The notes beneath the pieces were generated by a model. The model did no database searches. It saw only the letters and a list, made by a program, of their open reading frames with translations, and was not told where the DNA came from. From CAZNPH01 sp964574985 (GTDB lineage: Bacteria; Bacteroidota; Bacteroidia; Bacteroidales; SM23-62), in NCBI GenBank assembly GCA_964574985.1, contig CAZNPH010000023.1, positions 1 to 64,000 of the forward strand: a stretch of DNA of 64,000 nucleotides. The letters run 5' to 3'. Below, one piece after another: positions 8,313-15,851 of this stretch; position 1 is the stretch's first letter, and every line of letters starts with the position of its first letter. The position numbers and the translations under genes were made by a program.

Positions 8313-9704
8313 TTAGTTAATCACATTATTATAAGCCTGAATTGAATCACCAATTGCCCTGAATGTATTCCAGGAGACCTGTTTTGGCAGTTGTTTGGTT
8401 TGTACGGCAGCCACGGCCAGCTTGCCCGCTGCTTCGCCCAATGGAACGGCATTGCCCGTAACCCTGTATGATGAATGGGCGATAAAGTCACCACTGATGC
8501 AGCGACCTGCCATCAAAAGATTATCCACATCCCCGGCAATCAGGGAACGCAGGGGTATATCATAGGGTTGGCTTTTGAAGTTCCGGGAGTTAGGCGTTTC
8601 ATCATCATTTTCCAGATTATGGACGTCCACGCCAAATTTTACCCGTACCACTGCATCGTCAAACCGTGCGCCTTTCTCCAGGTCTTCTTTGGTAACTGTG
8701 TACAACCCCCTGATGCGGCGTCCTTCACGCACACCGATATGTTCAGGGGTAGCCACAATCCTTATGTTCTTCCATGGCCCGCCGTTCGATCGCAAGGCAT
8801 TGACCATATCATTCAATTCCTGACGGGCATTCAGGGTGGCTCTGGTCAAATCCCTTGAACTGGTCCCGTGAACGCCATATTCGTGGTTGGCCATCAATGA
8901 AAAAAGATTCTCGCGTATGTAGAAAAGGATCGGGTTGCGGTAGGAAGGATCGACCCCTCCCTTCCTGATCAGCTCCCGTAAACCTTGTCTGGCCACCCAT
9001 ATCTTTTCATTGTCCTTCCAATAATCGCTGAATCGAATCCCGCTGACCAGGCCCAGCATGCTCATTGGCTGTGTTCGCTTGTCTTCTCCCCTCCCCAGAT
9101 CAAATGCACAACCGGCCAACGCGCCGACATCCCCGTCTCCGGTAGTGTCAATGATTATTTTTCCCTGCCAGGCTTCCCGGAAACTTTTTGACTCGGTCAG
9201 AACATGGGTGATCCTGTCTCCGCTCTTCCGGACATCAACAACACGGGTATGCAGAAGAATATCCACACCGGCCCGGGTACAGAGATTTTCCAGCAACAGT
9301 TTCATCGCTTCGATATCAAAGTTGGTGGGGTGCGCCTTATCCCGTGCTCCCTTCCTTGTGAGGCGATCCATAATTTCCTTTAAAATTCCGCCTTTATTCT
9401 TGTAGTCAAGGATCACCGGCAGGAGACCGGCTGTCCATGTGCCTCCCAGACAACCCGCGGAGTCGATCAACAGTGTTTTCAATCCCAACCGTCCTGTCAT
9501 GAGGGCGGCACTTATACCCGCCGGGCCGCCGCCACAAACGACAACATCATATTCACCTTCAACCGGAATGTCTCTGGACTCTTCCCGGATGTGGCCTTCC
9601 GGTGCAGGGATAATATTGCGCGATTTCTCATCTGTATTGCTCCGGTTCAGTGTAAAACCGGCTGCTGACAGACCGCCCATGGTGATGAAATCTCTTCTTT
9701 TCAT
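8313..9704 (-). CDS. Tat-exported FAD-dependent oxidoreductase
   Basis: 463 residues of the 'FAD-dependent oxidoreductase' family (FAD_oxidored, PF12831 type). The N-terminus has a Tat motif (RRDFITMGG). The FAD-binding Rossmann signature is VVVCGGGPAGISAA (residues 55-68), followed by CLGGTWTAG. The family C-terminal signature 'LLMAGRCISGDFIAHSSYRVTGNA' is split here for length (MAGRCISG, then SSYRVTGNA). Family members oxidise varied small substrates, often in sugar-degradation loci, and the substrate here is unknown. Tat export fits a protein that must fold around FAD before crossing the membrane. It is the first gene of a two-gene operon with the downstream barrel protein and is divergent from the FGGY kinase. 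Confidence 0.85.
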   Translation of the reverse strand: MKRRDFITMGGLSAAGFTLNRSNTDEKSRNIIPAPEGHIREESRDIPVEGEYDVVVCGGGPAGISAALMTGRLGLKTLLIDSAGCLGGTWTAGLLPVILDYKNKGGILKEIMDRLTRKGARDKAHPTNFDIEAMKLLLENLCTRAGVDILLHTRVVDVRKSGDRITHVLTESKSFREAWQGKIIIDTTGDGDVGALAGCAFDLGRGEDKRTQPMSMLGLVSGIRFSDYWKDNEKIWVARQGLRELIRKGGVDPSYRNPILFYIRENLFSLMANHEYGVHGTSSRDLTRATLNARQELNDMVNALRSNGGPWKNIRIVATPEHIGVREGRRIRGLYTVTKEDLEKGARFDDAVVRVKFGVDVHNLENDDETPNSRNFKSQPYDIPLRSLIAGDVDNLLMAGRCISGDFIAHSSYRVTGNAVPLGEAAGKLAVAAVQTKQLPKQVSWNTFRAIGDSIQAYNNVIN

Positions 9705-9802
9705 ATTATGCTGGTTCTTGTATTCAACAAAAAAACAAAATTCACCGGTGATATTATGCGGAACTTAAGCGGGCATAAATATGAAACCTATGAATTAATT
9801 GA

Positions 9803-9833
9803 TAAATTTAACATTTGATTGCCTGTTGTCAAC
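9803..9833 (-). promoter_or_regulatory. Candidate promoter in the divergent FAD oxidoreductase/FGGY kinase gap
   Basis: The 164-bp divergent gap 9705-9868 must hold promoters in both directions. On the minus strand, GTTG (9833-9830) is followed after 19 bases by TAAATTTA (9810-9803), one mismatch from the Bacteroidota -33/-7 pattern TTTG-N19-21-TANNTTTG. It would leave a leader of about 100 bases before the oxidoreductase. No equally good plus-strand site was found for the kinase. Confidence 0.35.
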
Positions 9834-9868
9834 CGGTAATCTGATTTTTTTTCAATAAGTCTATACAT

Positions 9869-11341
9869 ATGGGGAATTTTATTTCGACCATCGACCTGGG
9901 AACCGGAAGCATCCGGAATACGATATATGACGAATCGGGCGACATCCAGCTCTGGGAACAGGAGGAAAATCCGGTGATCCAGCCCGAACCCGGTTATGCC
10001 GAACAGGATCCGGTCCGCTGGTGGGATGTCATGAAAGAGACATTCCTGGACATGCCCAGGGATGTCAAAAAAGAGATCGGGTCCATTACCGTGACCAGTC
10101 AGCGCGAAGGTATGGTCCCGGTCAATGAGCAATTCGAGCCCCTGAGCAACATTATCATCTGGCTGGACTGCCGTACCGTTGAAGAGGGGAAACAGACCGA
10201 GCGTGAGCTGGGGAGGGATATGATCTATGATGTAACCGGACTCGTACCCAATCCGGCCTGGTCCCTGTCCAAGATCCTGTGGATCAAAAAACACCAGTCC
10301 GCCCTCTACCAAAAAGCATGGAAATTCCTGCAGGCCGAGGATTATTTTATTTCCCGGCTCAGCGGCCAGGCGGTCAGTGAATTCTCCATCGCATCCCGGA
10401 CCTGCATGCTGAATGTGAAGGAAAGGAAATGGTCGCAACACATCCTGAATACATTCGATATCGATGAGGGCAAGATGCCCCGTCTGGTTGAATCGGGTAC
10501 GATGATCGGCCCCATACGGAAAGAGGTTGCCAGAGAATTCGGTTTGCCGGAAGACGTGGGTATCCATGCCGGTGCAGGTGACCAGCAGGCAGCCGCGGTG
10601 GGTGTGGGGGCTTTCGACCAGGGAGTGGCCAGCATCGGCATCGGTACCAGTTCGGCCATCTCCATGACCCTCGATTCGCCGGTTCCCGACCCCCAGAAGA
10701 TCATCATCCTGAACTGCGCCGCCATCCCCGGAAAATGGGAATATGAACCGCCCATCTGGAATACAGGCGGAATAATCAAATGGTTCCTGGAGCACATAGA
10801 GGATAAAAGAACCGGATATGAAGAGCTGCTTGAAGGAGCTGCCGGCATCCCGCCCGGGGCAAACGGACTCCTGGCCGTGCCTTATTTTTCCGGAGCCGGT
10901 TCACCCCGCTGGAAACCCTGCATGAAAGGAGGGTTTTACGGATTCACCCTGGGTCATGGAAAGAACCACATGCTCAGGGCCATCAAGGAAAGCATTGCCT
11001 GTGAGATCAGGTTTAACCTCGAAAGCATCCAAAGATCGGGCATCCCCCTCAAAAAAGTCATCCTCAGCGGAGGCGCCTCCCGGAATATGCTGCTTTGCCG
11101 GATCATCGCCGATGTACTGCAAACGGAAGTGGAAGTGTTTTCAGGTACCGAAGCATCCTCCCTGGGAGGATTCATCCTGGTCAAAGCAGCCCGTGAAGGC
11201 ACCAGGGACCTCAAAAAGATCTGCCAAAGGATCCGGACCGAAACAGAAATTATCAAACCCGACAAGAACAAGGCAGGGGTTTATGATGAGATCTACAGCA
11301 AATACATCCGGCTTGGAGACCTGCTGGCAGAATTCCCGTAA
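9869..11341 (+). CDS. FGGY-family carbohydrate kinase
   Basis: 490 residues, normal for xylulokinase, rhamnulokinase or fuculokinase-type enzymes that phosphorylate a sugar or ketose with ATP in the cytoplasm. N-terminal nucleotide fold TIDLGTGSIR (residues 7-16), substrate-region WLDCRT (D100), and the catalytic-base region GAGDQQAAA with D238. The C-terminal ATPase signature is LSGGASRN. There is no signal peptide, unlike nearly all neighbours, so it is the only clear intracellular catabolic enzyme of the locus. Two sulfatases follow in the same direction, with a 71-bp gap before the first. Rhamnulose or fuculose would suit the neighbouring rhamnosidase and GH95-like genes, but the specificity cannot be read from the sequence. 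Confidence 0.85.
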   Translation: MGNFISTIDLGTGSIRNTIYDESGDIQLWEQEENPVIQPEPGYAEQDPVRWWDVMKETFLDMPRDVKKEIGSITVTSQREGMVPVNEQFEPLSNIIIWLDCRTVEEGKQTERELGRDMIYDVTGLVPNPAWSLSKILWIKKHQSALYQKAWKFLQAEDYFISRLSGQAVSEFSIASRTCMLNVKERKWSQHILNTFDIDEGKMPRLVESGTMIGPIRKEVAREFGLPEDVGIHAGAGDQQAAAVGVGAFDQGVASIGIGTSSAISMTLDSPVPDPQKIIILNCAAIPGKWEYEPPIWNTGGIIKWFLEHIEDKRTGYEELLEGAAGIPPGANGLLAVPYFSGAGSPRWKPCMKGGFYGFTLGHGKNHMLRAIKESIACEIRFNLESIQRSGIPLKKVILSGGASRNMLLCRIIADVLQTEVEVFSGTEASSLGGFILVKAAREGTRDLKKICQRIRTETEIIKPDKNKAGVYDEIYSKYIRLGDLLAEFP

Positions 11342-11412
11342 ACATCCGAAATCGCGTATTAAACCCCCCATCACCAGTCCGGCAAAAGGCCGGCGGCTAA
11401 AAACAAAAAAAC

Positions 11413-12873
11413 ATGGTAAAATCCCCGTCAAGTAAATCGCTGTGGAGGAACGGACTCCTGATCTCTTCCCTGATGGCCTGCGGATGCGCGGAAAAAGCGG
11501 AAGTGTCCGCCCCCAACATCATCCTGATGCTGGCCGACGACCTCGGCTACAATGACCTGTCCTGTTACCGGGAAGCACACCCCCGGCATTCGGACCGGCC
11601 GCCGACTTCACAAACCCCGGTCATTGACCGGCTTGCCGGGGAAGGCATGCTGTTCACTGATTTTTATGCCGGTGCGCCGGTCTGCTCCCCTTCCCGTTCG
11701 GTACTGATCACGGGGCGCAATGCCACCCGGAACGGCATATACAACTGGATCCCCGGGCAACAACCCATGCACCTGCGCTCCGGGGAAGTGACCCTGGCCG
11801 AGATGCTGAAGGAAAAGGGGTACCACACCGCCCATTTCGGAAAATGGCACCTGACCGCAAGCGGCACAAGCCAGCCCCTGCCGGGTGACCAGGGATACGA
11901 TTACAGTTTTTATTCATACAACAATGCACACCCCTCCCATAAAGATCCGGATAATTATTTCCGGAACGGCGAACCGGTGGGAAAAACGGAAGGATACGCC
12001 TGCAGGCTGGTGGTGGAAGAAGCCATCGGCTGGCTGGAAAACATCCGGGATGAAAACGGAAGGGTCAGCCGGCCTTTTTACATCAACATCTGGTTCAACG
12101 AGCCCCACGTGCCGCTGGCTGCCCCCGGGGAACTGACCTCCAGGCATGACTATCACCGGGATTATTACGGGGCCATTGAAAACATGGACCTTGCCGCAGG
12201 AAAACTGCTGAACTATGTCAGCACCCTGGGCATTGAAGAAGAGACCGTCATCATATTTACATCCGACAACGGATCCAAGTGGCCTCATTCCAACGACCCC
12301 CTGCGGGGAGAAAAATGCTTCAACTATGAAGGGGGCGTAAGGGTTCCCTTCATCATCAAATGGTCCGGCAGGGTCCCGGCGGGTTCGGTGAGCCATGTGC
12401 CGGGCAGCTTCACCGATGTGATGCTTTCCGTCGCGGAGTTCGCCGGAACGTCGATTCCGGAAGGACGCACCCTCGACGGGATCAGTCTGGCCCCCGTATT
12501 CACCGGCCAGGCCACTTTCACGGAACGAAACGACCCCATCTTCTTTTACCGTTACTTCCATGATCCCATCTGCATGCTGAGGGAAGGCAAATGGGGCCTG
12601 CTGGGTTATGAGGACGAACCCCTGCCCCGGGCCGAAAACCTGAACGAAGGAGAGCTGGATAAGATCAAGCCCTGGGGATTCACCCGGGGGCACATGGAAT
12701 ACATCAGGGAACAGGAACCGGTGTTCTTCGAGCTCTACGACCTGGAAGCCGATATGGAACAAAAATACGATCTGGCAGATGATCATCCCGGAAGGGTGGA
12801 AAGAATGAAAGAAAAGATGCTGGACCTGCTGAACGAAATGGTGGAAGAAGGCGGTGATTGGTACGCCGACTGA
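11413..12873 (+). CDS. S1 family sulfatase (Cys-type, CSPSR), probable lipoprotein
   Basis: Formylglycine-dependent sulfatase that hydrolyses sulfate esters on a glycan. Metal-binding Asp pair in ADDLGYND (residues 41-48); formylglycine motif CSPSR with Cys91; GKWHL at 143-147; FTSDNG supplies further metal ligands; the C-terminus has the usual FELYDLE segment. The N-terminus has a short hydrophobic stretch ending LMACGC, so lipidation at one of these cysteines is likely. 486 residues is normal. It is transcribed with the FGGY kinase upstream and a second sulfatase downstream. Confidence 0.9.
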   Translation: MVKSPSSKSLWRNGLLISSLMACGCAEKAEVSAPNIILMLADDLGYNDLSCYREAHPRHSDRPPTSQTPVIDRLAGEGMLFTDFYAGAPVCSPSRSVLITGRNATRNGIYNWIPGQQPMHLRSGEVTLAEMLKEKGYHTAHFGKWHLTASGTSQPLPGDQGYDYSFYSYNNAHPSHKDPDNYFRNGEPVGKTEGYACRLVVEEAIGWLENIRDENGRVSRPFYINIWFNEPHVPLAAPGELTSRHDYHRDYYGAIENMDLAAGKLLNYVSTLGIEEETVIIFTSDNGSKWPHSNDPLRGEKCFNYEGGVRVPFIIKWSGRVPAGSVSHVPGSFTDVMLSVAEFAGTSIPEGRTLDGISLAPVFTGQATFTERNDPIFFYRYFHDPICMLREGKWGLLGYEDEPLPRAENLNEGELDKIKPWGFTRGHMEYIREQEPVFFELYDLEADMEQKYDLADDHPGRVERMKEKMLDLLNEMVEEGGDWYAD

Positions 12874-12911
12874 CCGGCATGCAAATCAGTTTCACCAAAT
12901 CAATACAAAAC

Positions 12912-14378
12912 ATGAACAATACAAAGCTCCTTTACCCACTGATCCCGATTGCACTGCTTGGCTGCGACCGGGGCAGGGACACCGGCGGCGGCGACGGAGT
13001 AAACCCCAACATCATCTTTTTCTTTGTGGATGACATGGGATGGAAAGATACAGGTTTCATGGGAAGCAGTTATTACGAGACACCCAACATCGACCGGATG
13101 GCCGGGAAGGCCGCTGTCTTCACCAATGCCTATTCCAATGCACCCAACTGCGCCCCCTCCCGTGCCTGCCTGCTCACAGGCAAATACAGTCCGCACCACG
13201 GGGTATACACCGTCGGTTCATCCGAAAGGGGACGGTCTGAAAACCGCAAACTGATCCCCACCGGGAACAAAACGGTCCTGGACACATCCTTTGTCACCGT
13301 CGCCGAAAAACTGCAGGAACACGGCTACAAGACCATCAGCCTGGGCAAATACCACCTGGGTTCGGATGCAGAAGGGAACGGACCCCTTTCCCAGGGTTTC
13401 GGCATCAATGTGGGCGGCGGCCACGAAGGCCTGCCTCCCTCCTACTTTTACCCCTGGTGCAACCGGGACAGCAGCTGGTGCCTGCCGGCCCTGGACCGGC
13501 CGGAAAAAGGAGATGAATACCTGACCGGCCACCTGACGGAAGAGGCGGTGGAATTCATGGAGAAAAACCATGACGGGCCCTTTTTCATGTACTTCCCCCA
13601 TTATGCGGTGCACACCCCGCTTCAGGCCAGGGACAGCCTGATCGAAAAATACCGGAACAAAACCGGGGACCGGTACCACAACCATCCGGTTTACGCGGCC
13701 ATGATCGAAAGTGTGGACCGGAGTTTCAGAAAGATATGCAGGACCCTGAAAGACCTGGATATCGAAAACAATACCATCATCATTTTCTTTTCGGATAACG
13801 GGGGTTTGGGCACCATCACCTCCATGCATCCCCTGCGCGGCAGCAAGGGGATGCTGTATGAAGGGGGGATCAGGGTCCCCTGTTTTATCCGCTGGCCGGG
13901 GATGCCTTCATCGGGGAAAAGGATCCGTACGCCGGTTGTGGGAACGGACTTCTATCCGACCCTGCTGGAGATGGCCGGACTGGAAAAGCCGGACGATCCG
14001 GAACTGGATGGGGTCAGCCTGGTTCCCCTGCTGAAGGAAACCGGCACCCTTCCGGAAAGAAACCTTTACTGGCATTTCCCCGCCTACCTGCAGGCAAGCG
14101 GTCATTTGCCCTTCATCTGGAGAACCACTCCGGGATCGGTCATCCGCTCGGGCAAATACAAGCTGATCGAATATTTTGAGGACGGCCACCTGGAGTTGTA
14201 CAACCTCGAAAAGGACACCGGAGAAACCGTGAACCTGGCTGAAAGCATGCCGGAGAAGGCAGAAGAACTGCACCGGCAGCTCAGGGAATGGCGGAAAAAT
14301 ACCGGGGCCCCGGTGCCTTCAAAAACCAATCCCCGGCATGATCCCCGGGCGGCCGGAAACAAGACCGTTCTGCCCTGA
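12912..14378 (+). CDS. S1 family sulfatase (Cys-type, CAPSR), lipoprotein
   Basis: The start is placed at the ATG at 12912 because MNNTKLLYPLIPIALLGC is a clean lipoprotein signal (Cys18). A more upstream ATG at 12858 would overlap the previous gene and add a non-signal leader. Catalytic features: FFFVDDMGWKD (Asp40/Asp41), formylglycine motif CAPSR (Cys80), LGKYHLG and FSDNGG. In GKYHLG, Tyr replaces the more usual Trp of GKWH. The C-terminus contains LELYNLEKD. It belongs to the arylsulfatase-A-like group. Its stop is one base from the stop of the oppositely oriented sulfatase at 14380, leaving no room for a separate terminator. Confidence 0.9.
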   Translation: MNNTKLLYPLIPIALLGCDRGRDTGGGDGVNPNIIFFFVDDMGWKDTGFMGSSYYETPNIDRMAGKAAVFTNAYSNAPNCAPSRACLLTGKYSPHHGVYTVGSSERGRSENRKLIPTGNKTVLDTSFVTVAEKLQEHGYKTISLGKYHLGSDAEGNGPLSQGFGINVGGGHEGLPPSYFYPWCNRDSSWCLPALDRPEKGDEYLTGHLTEEAVEFMEKNHDGPFFMYFPHYAVHTPLQARDSLIEKYRNKTGDRYHNHPVYAAMIESVDRSFRKICRTLKDLDIENNTIIIFFSDNGGLGTITSMHPLRGSKGMLYEGGIRVPCFIRWPGMPSSGKRIRTPVVGTDFYPTLLEMAGLEKPDDPELDGVSLVPLLKETGTLPERNLYWHFPAYLQASGHLPFIWRTTPGSVIRSGKYKLIEYFEDGHLELYNLEKDTGETVNLAESMPEKAEELHRQLREWRKNTGAPVPSKTNPRHDPRAAGNKTVLP

Positions 14379-14379
14379 A

Positions 14380-15822
14380 CTATTTCAGTTCTGCTTTCAT
14401 CTTTTTGTATTTCTCCCGCATCATTTCCAGGATCATGGAATAGGCCGGATCGTCGATCAGGTTGTTCTTTTCCCATGGGTCTTCCCGCCAATCGTACAAT
14501 TCCTCTCCACCATCCCTGAAGTAGTTCACGTACTTGAACCGTTCGGTAACCACCCCTTCGACCGGTGGAATGAGGGTTCCTTCCACTTCTTCCTTACCCC
14601 ACCGCAGGTCGAAATGCTGCTCATAATAGAATTCTTCCCTCCAGTCCGGGATCTCATTTCCTTCCACCAGAGGCCTGAAGTTGCGGCCCTGCACGGAGGC
14701 ATGCGGTACGAGACCCGCGTAATCCATCATGGTGGGACCGATGTCGATGTTCAGCACCACTTCGTCAAGATGCTGTCCGTGCATGCTTTCAGGAAGGCGC
14801 GGATCATAAACCATCATGGGCACCCGGACTGACTTTTCATACATGAACCATTTCCCGTTGAGTCCGTGTTCCCCCATCTGGTATCCGTTATCTCCCGAAA
14901 ATATTATGATGGTATTGTCTTCCAGTCCGAGCGCCTCCAGCTCATGCAGGATCCGCCCCACCGCCATATCCAGTCCGTATATCCTCCGTTTTCTCTCCCT
15001 GTGAAAGTCTTGCAGACTGTCATAACAGGAAGATCTCTTTTCGAAATTCACATGACCGAAATTGGGATATTCGCGAAAAATTTCAGGGAGCTTCTGAAAA
15101 TAGTATTCTCCGTAATTCTCCGGGATGGCCACGGTTTCATCAAGGAACATGTCATTGAAGGTGGGGTCGGGATCCAGAGAGCCGTGCGCGGCCAGAAAAC
15201 TGATGGACAGGCAGAAAGGTTCGTCCCGGTATTCGTTCAGGAACTCCACCGCTTTCATGCCCATCATCCGGGTAAAATGTACATCCCTGCCCTCTTCATC
15301 CTTCAGGTAAAGCTTCTGCCCCGGTCCGTCACAGAACCAGTAATCAAAATCCTCCACCGGGTATTGCTTGTCAGGCACCCATACGTTCACCCCGTACTTG
15401 CCGATGAAACCCGTGCGGTAACCTGACTTGCGAAACATCATGGGATAGCATTTCTGCCATTGTTCTTCGGGAATGGGGGTTTTGAAGCCGTATATCCCGT
15501 GGCGGCGGGCATACATTCCGGTCAGGATGCTTACCCGGCTCACCGCACAGATTGAAGTGGTCACATAGGCATTATCGAAGATGGTGCTCCTGGCGGCCAT
15601 CCGGTCAATATTGGGCGTGTATGCCCGGTTCCCTCCCATGAAGCTGAAATCATCGTGCCTGTAATCGTCGGCCAGCATAAAGATGATGTTCGGGGGCCGT
15701 TTGGCTTCCTGTTCCTTTTCACTTGTCCCCGAAACACCGGGATGGTTCCCTGCTTCAAAGCCGGTCAGCAGCATGGGTGCGGCCAGCAGGCAGAGGTACT
15801 TTGCAGTCGATTCTTTTTTCAT
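14380..15822 (-). CDS. S1 family sulfatase with a variant CAVSR active-site motif
   Basis: 480 residues, secreted by an N-terminal signal (hydrophobic CLLAAPMLLTG) that lacks a lipobox cysteine after the hydrophobic core. Asp pair in LADDYRHDD (residues 51-59). The predicted formylglycine site is Cys92 in SICAVSRVSILTG, where the usual proline of CxPxR is valine. The rest is canonical: GKYGVN in the GKWH position, FSGDNGYQMGEHG and ELYDWREDP. The GEHG form resembles sulfatases of the choline or N-sulfoglucosamine type. It is the last gene of the operon GH95-RraA-GH78-sulfatase, 29 bp after the GH78 gene. If Cys92 is not converted, the protein may be poorly active; this is unproven. Confidence 0.88.
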   Translation of the reverse strand: MKKESTAKYLCLLAAPMLLTGFEAGNHPGVSGTSEKEQEAKRPPNIIFMLADDYRHDDFSFMGGNRAYTPNIDRMAARSTIFDNAYVTTSICAVSRVSILTGMYARRHGIYGFKTPIPEEQWQKCYPMMFRKSGYRTGFIGKYGVNVWVPDKQYPVEDFDYWFCDGPGQKLYLKDEEGRDVHFTRMMGMKAVEFLNEYRDEPFCLSISFLAAHGSLDPDPTFNDMFLDETVAIPENYGEYYFQKLPEIFREYPNFGHVNFEKRSSCYDSLQDFHRERKRRIYGLDMAVGRILHELEALGLEDNTIIIFSGDNGYQMGEHGLNGKWFMYEKSVRVPMMVYDPRLPESMHGQHLDEVVLNIDIGPTMMDYAGLVPHASVQGRNFRPLVEGNEIPDWREEFYYEQHFDLRWGKEEVEGTLIPPVEGVVTERFKYVNYFRDGGEELYDWREDPWEKNNLIDDPAYSMILEMMREKYKKMKAELK

Positions 15823-15851
15823 GATTTTCAGATGTTGTTAATATGGTTTGC

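Noticed and set aside
11914..12786. Minus-strand frame opposite the sulfatase at 11413
   Set aside because: Complementary reading of a clearly coding sulfatase; no signal, motif or plausible fold.
12858..12911. Longer N-terminus for the sulfatase ending at 14378
   Set aside because: It would overlap the previous gene and mask the clear lipoprotein signal beginning at 12912.
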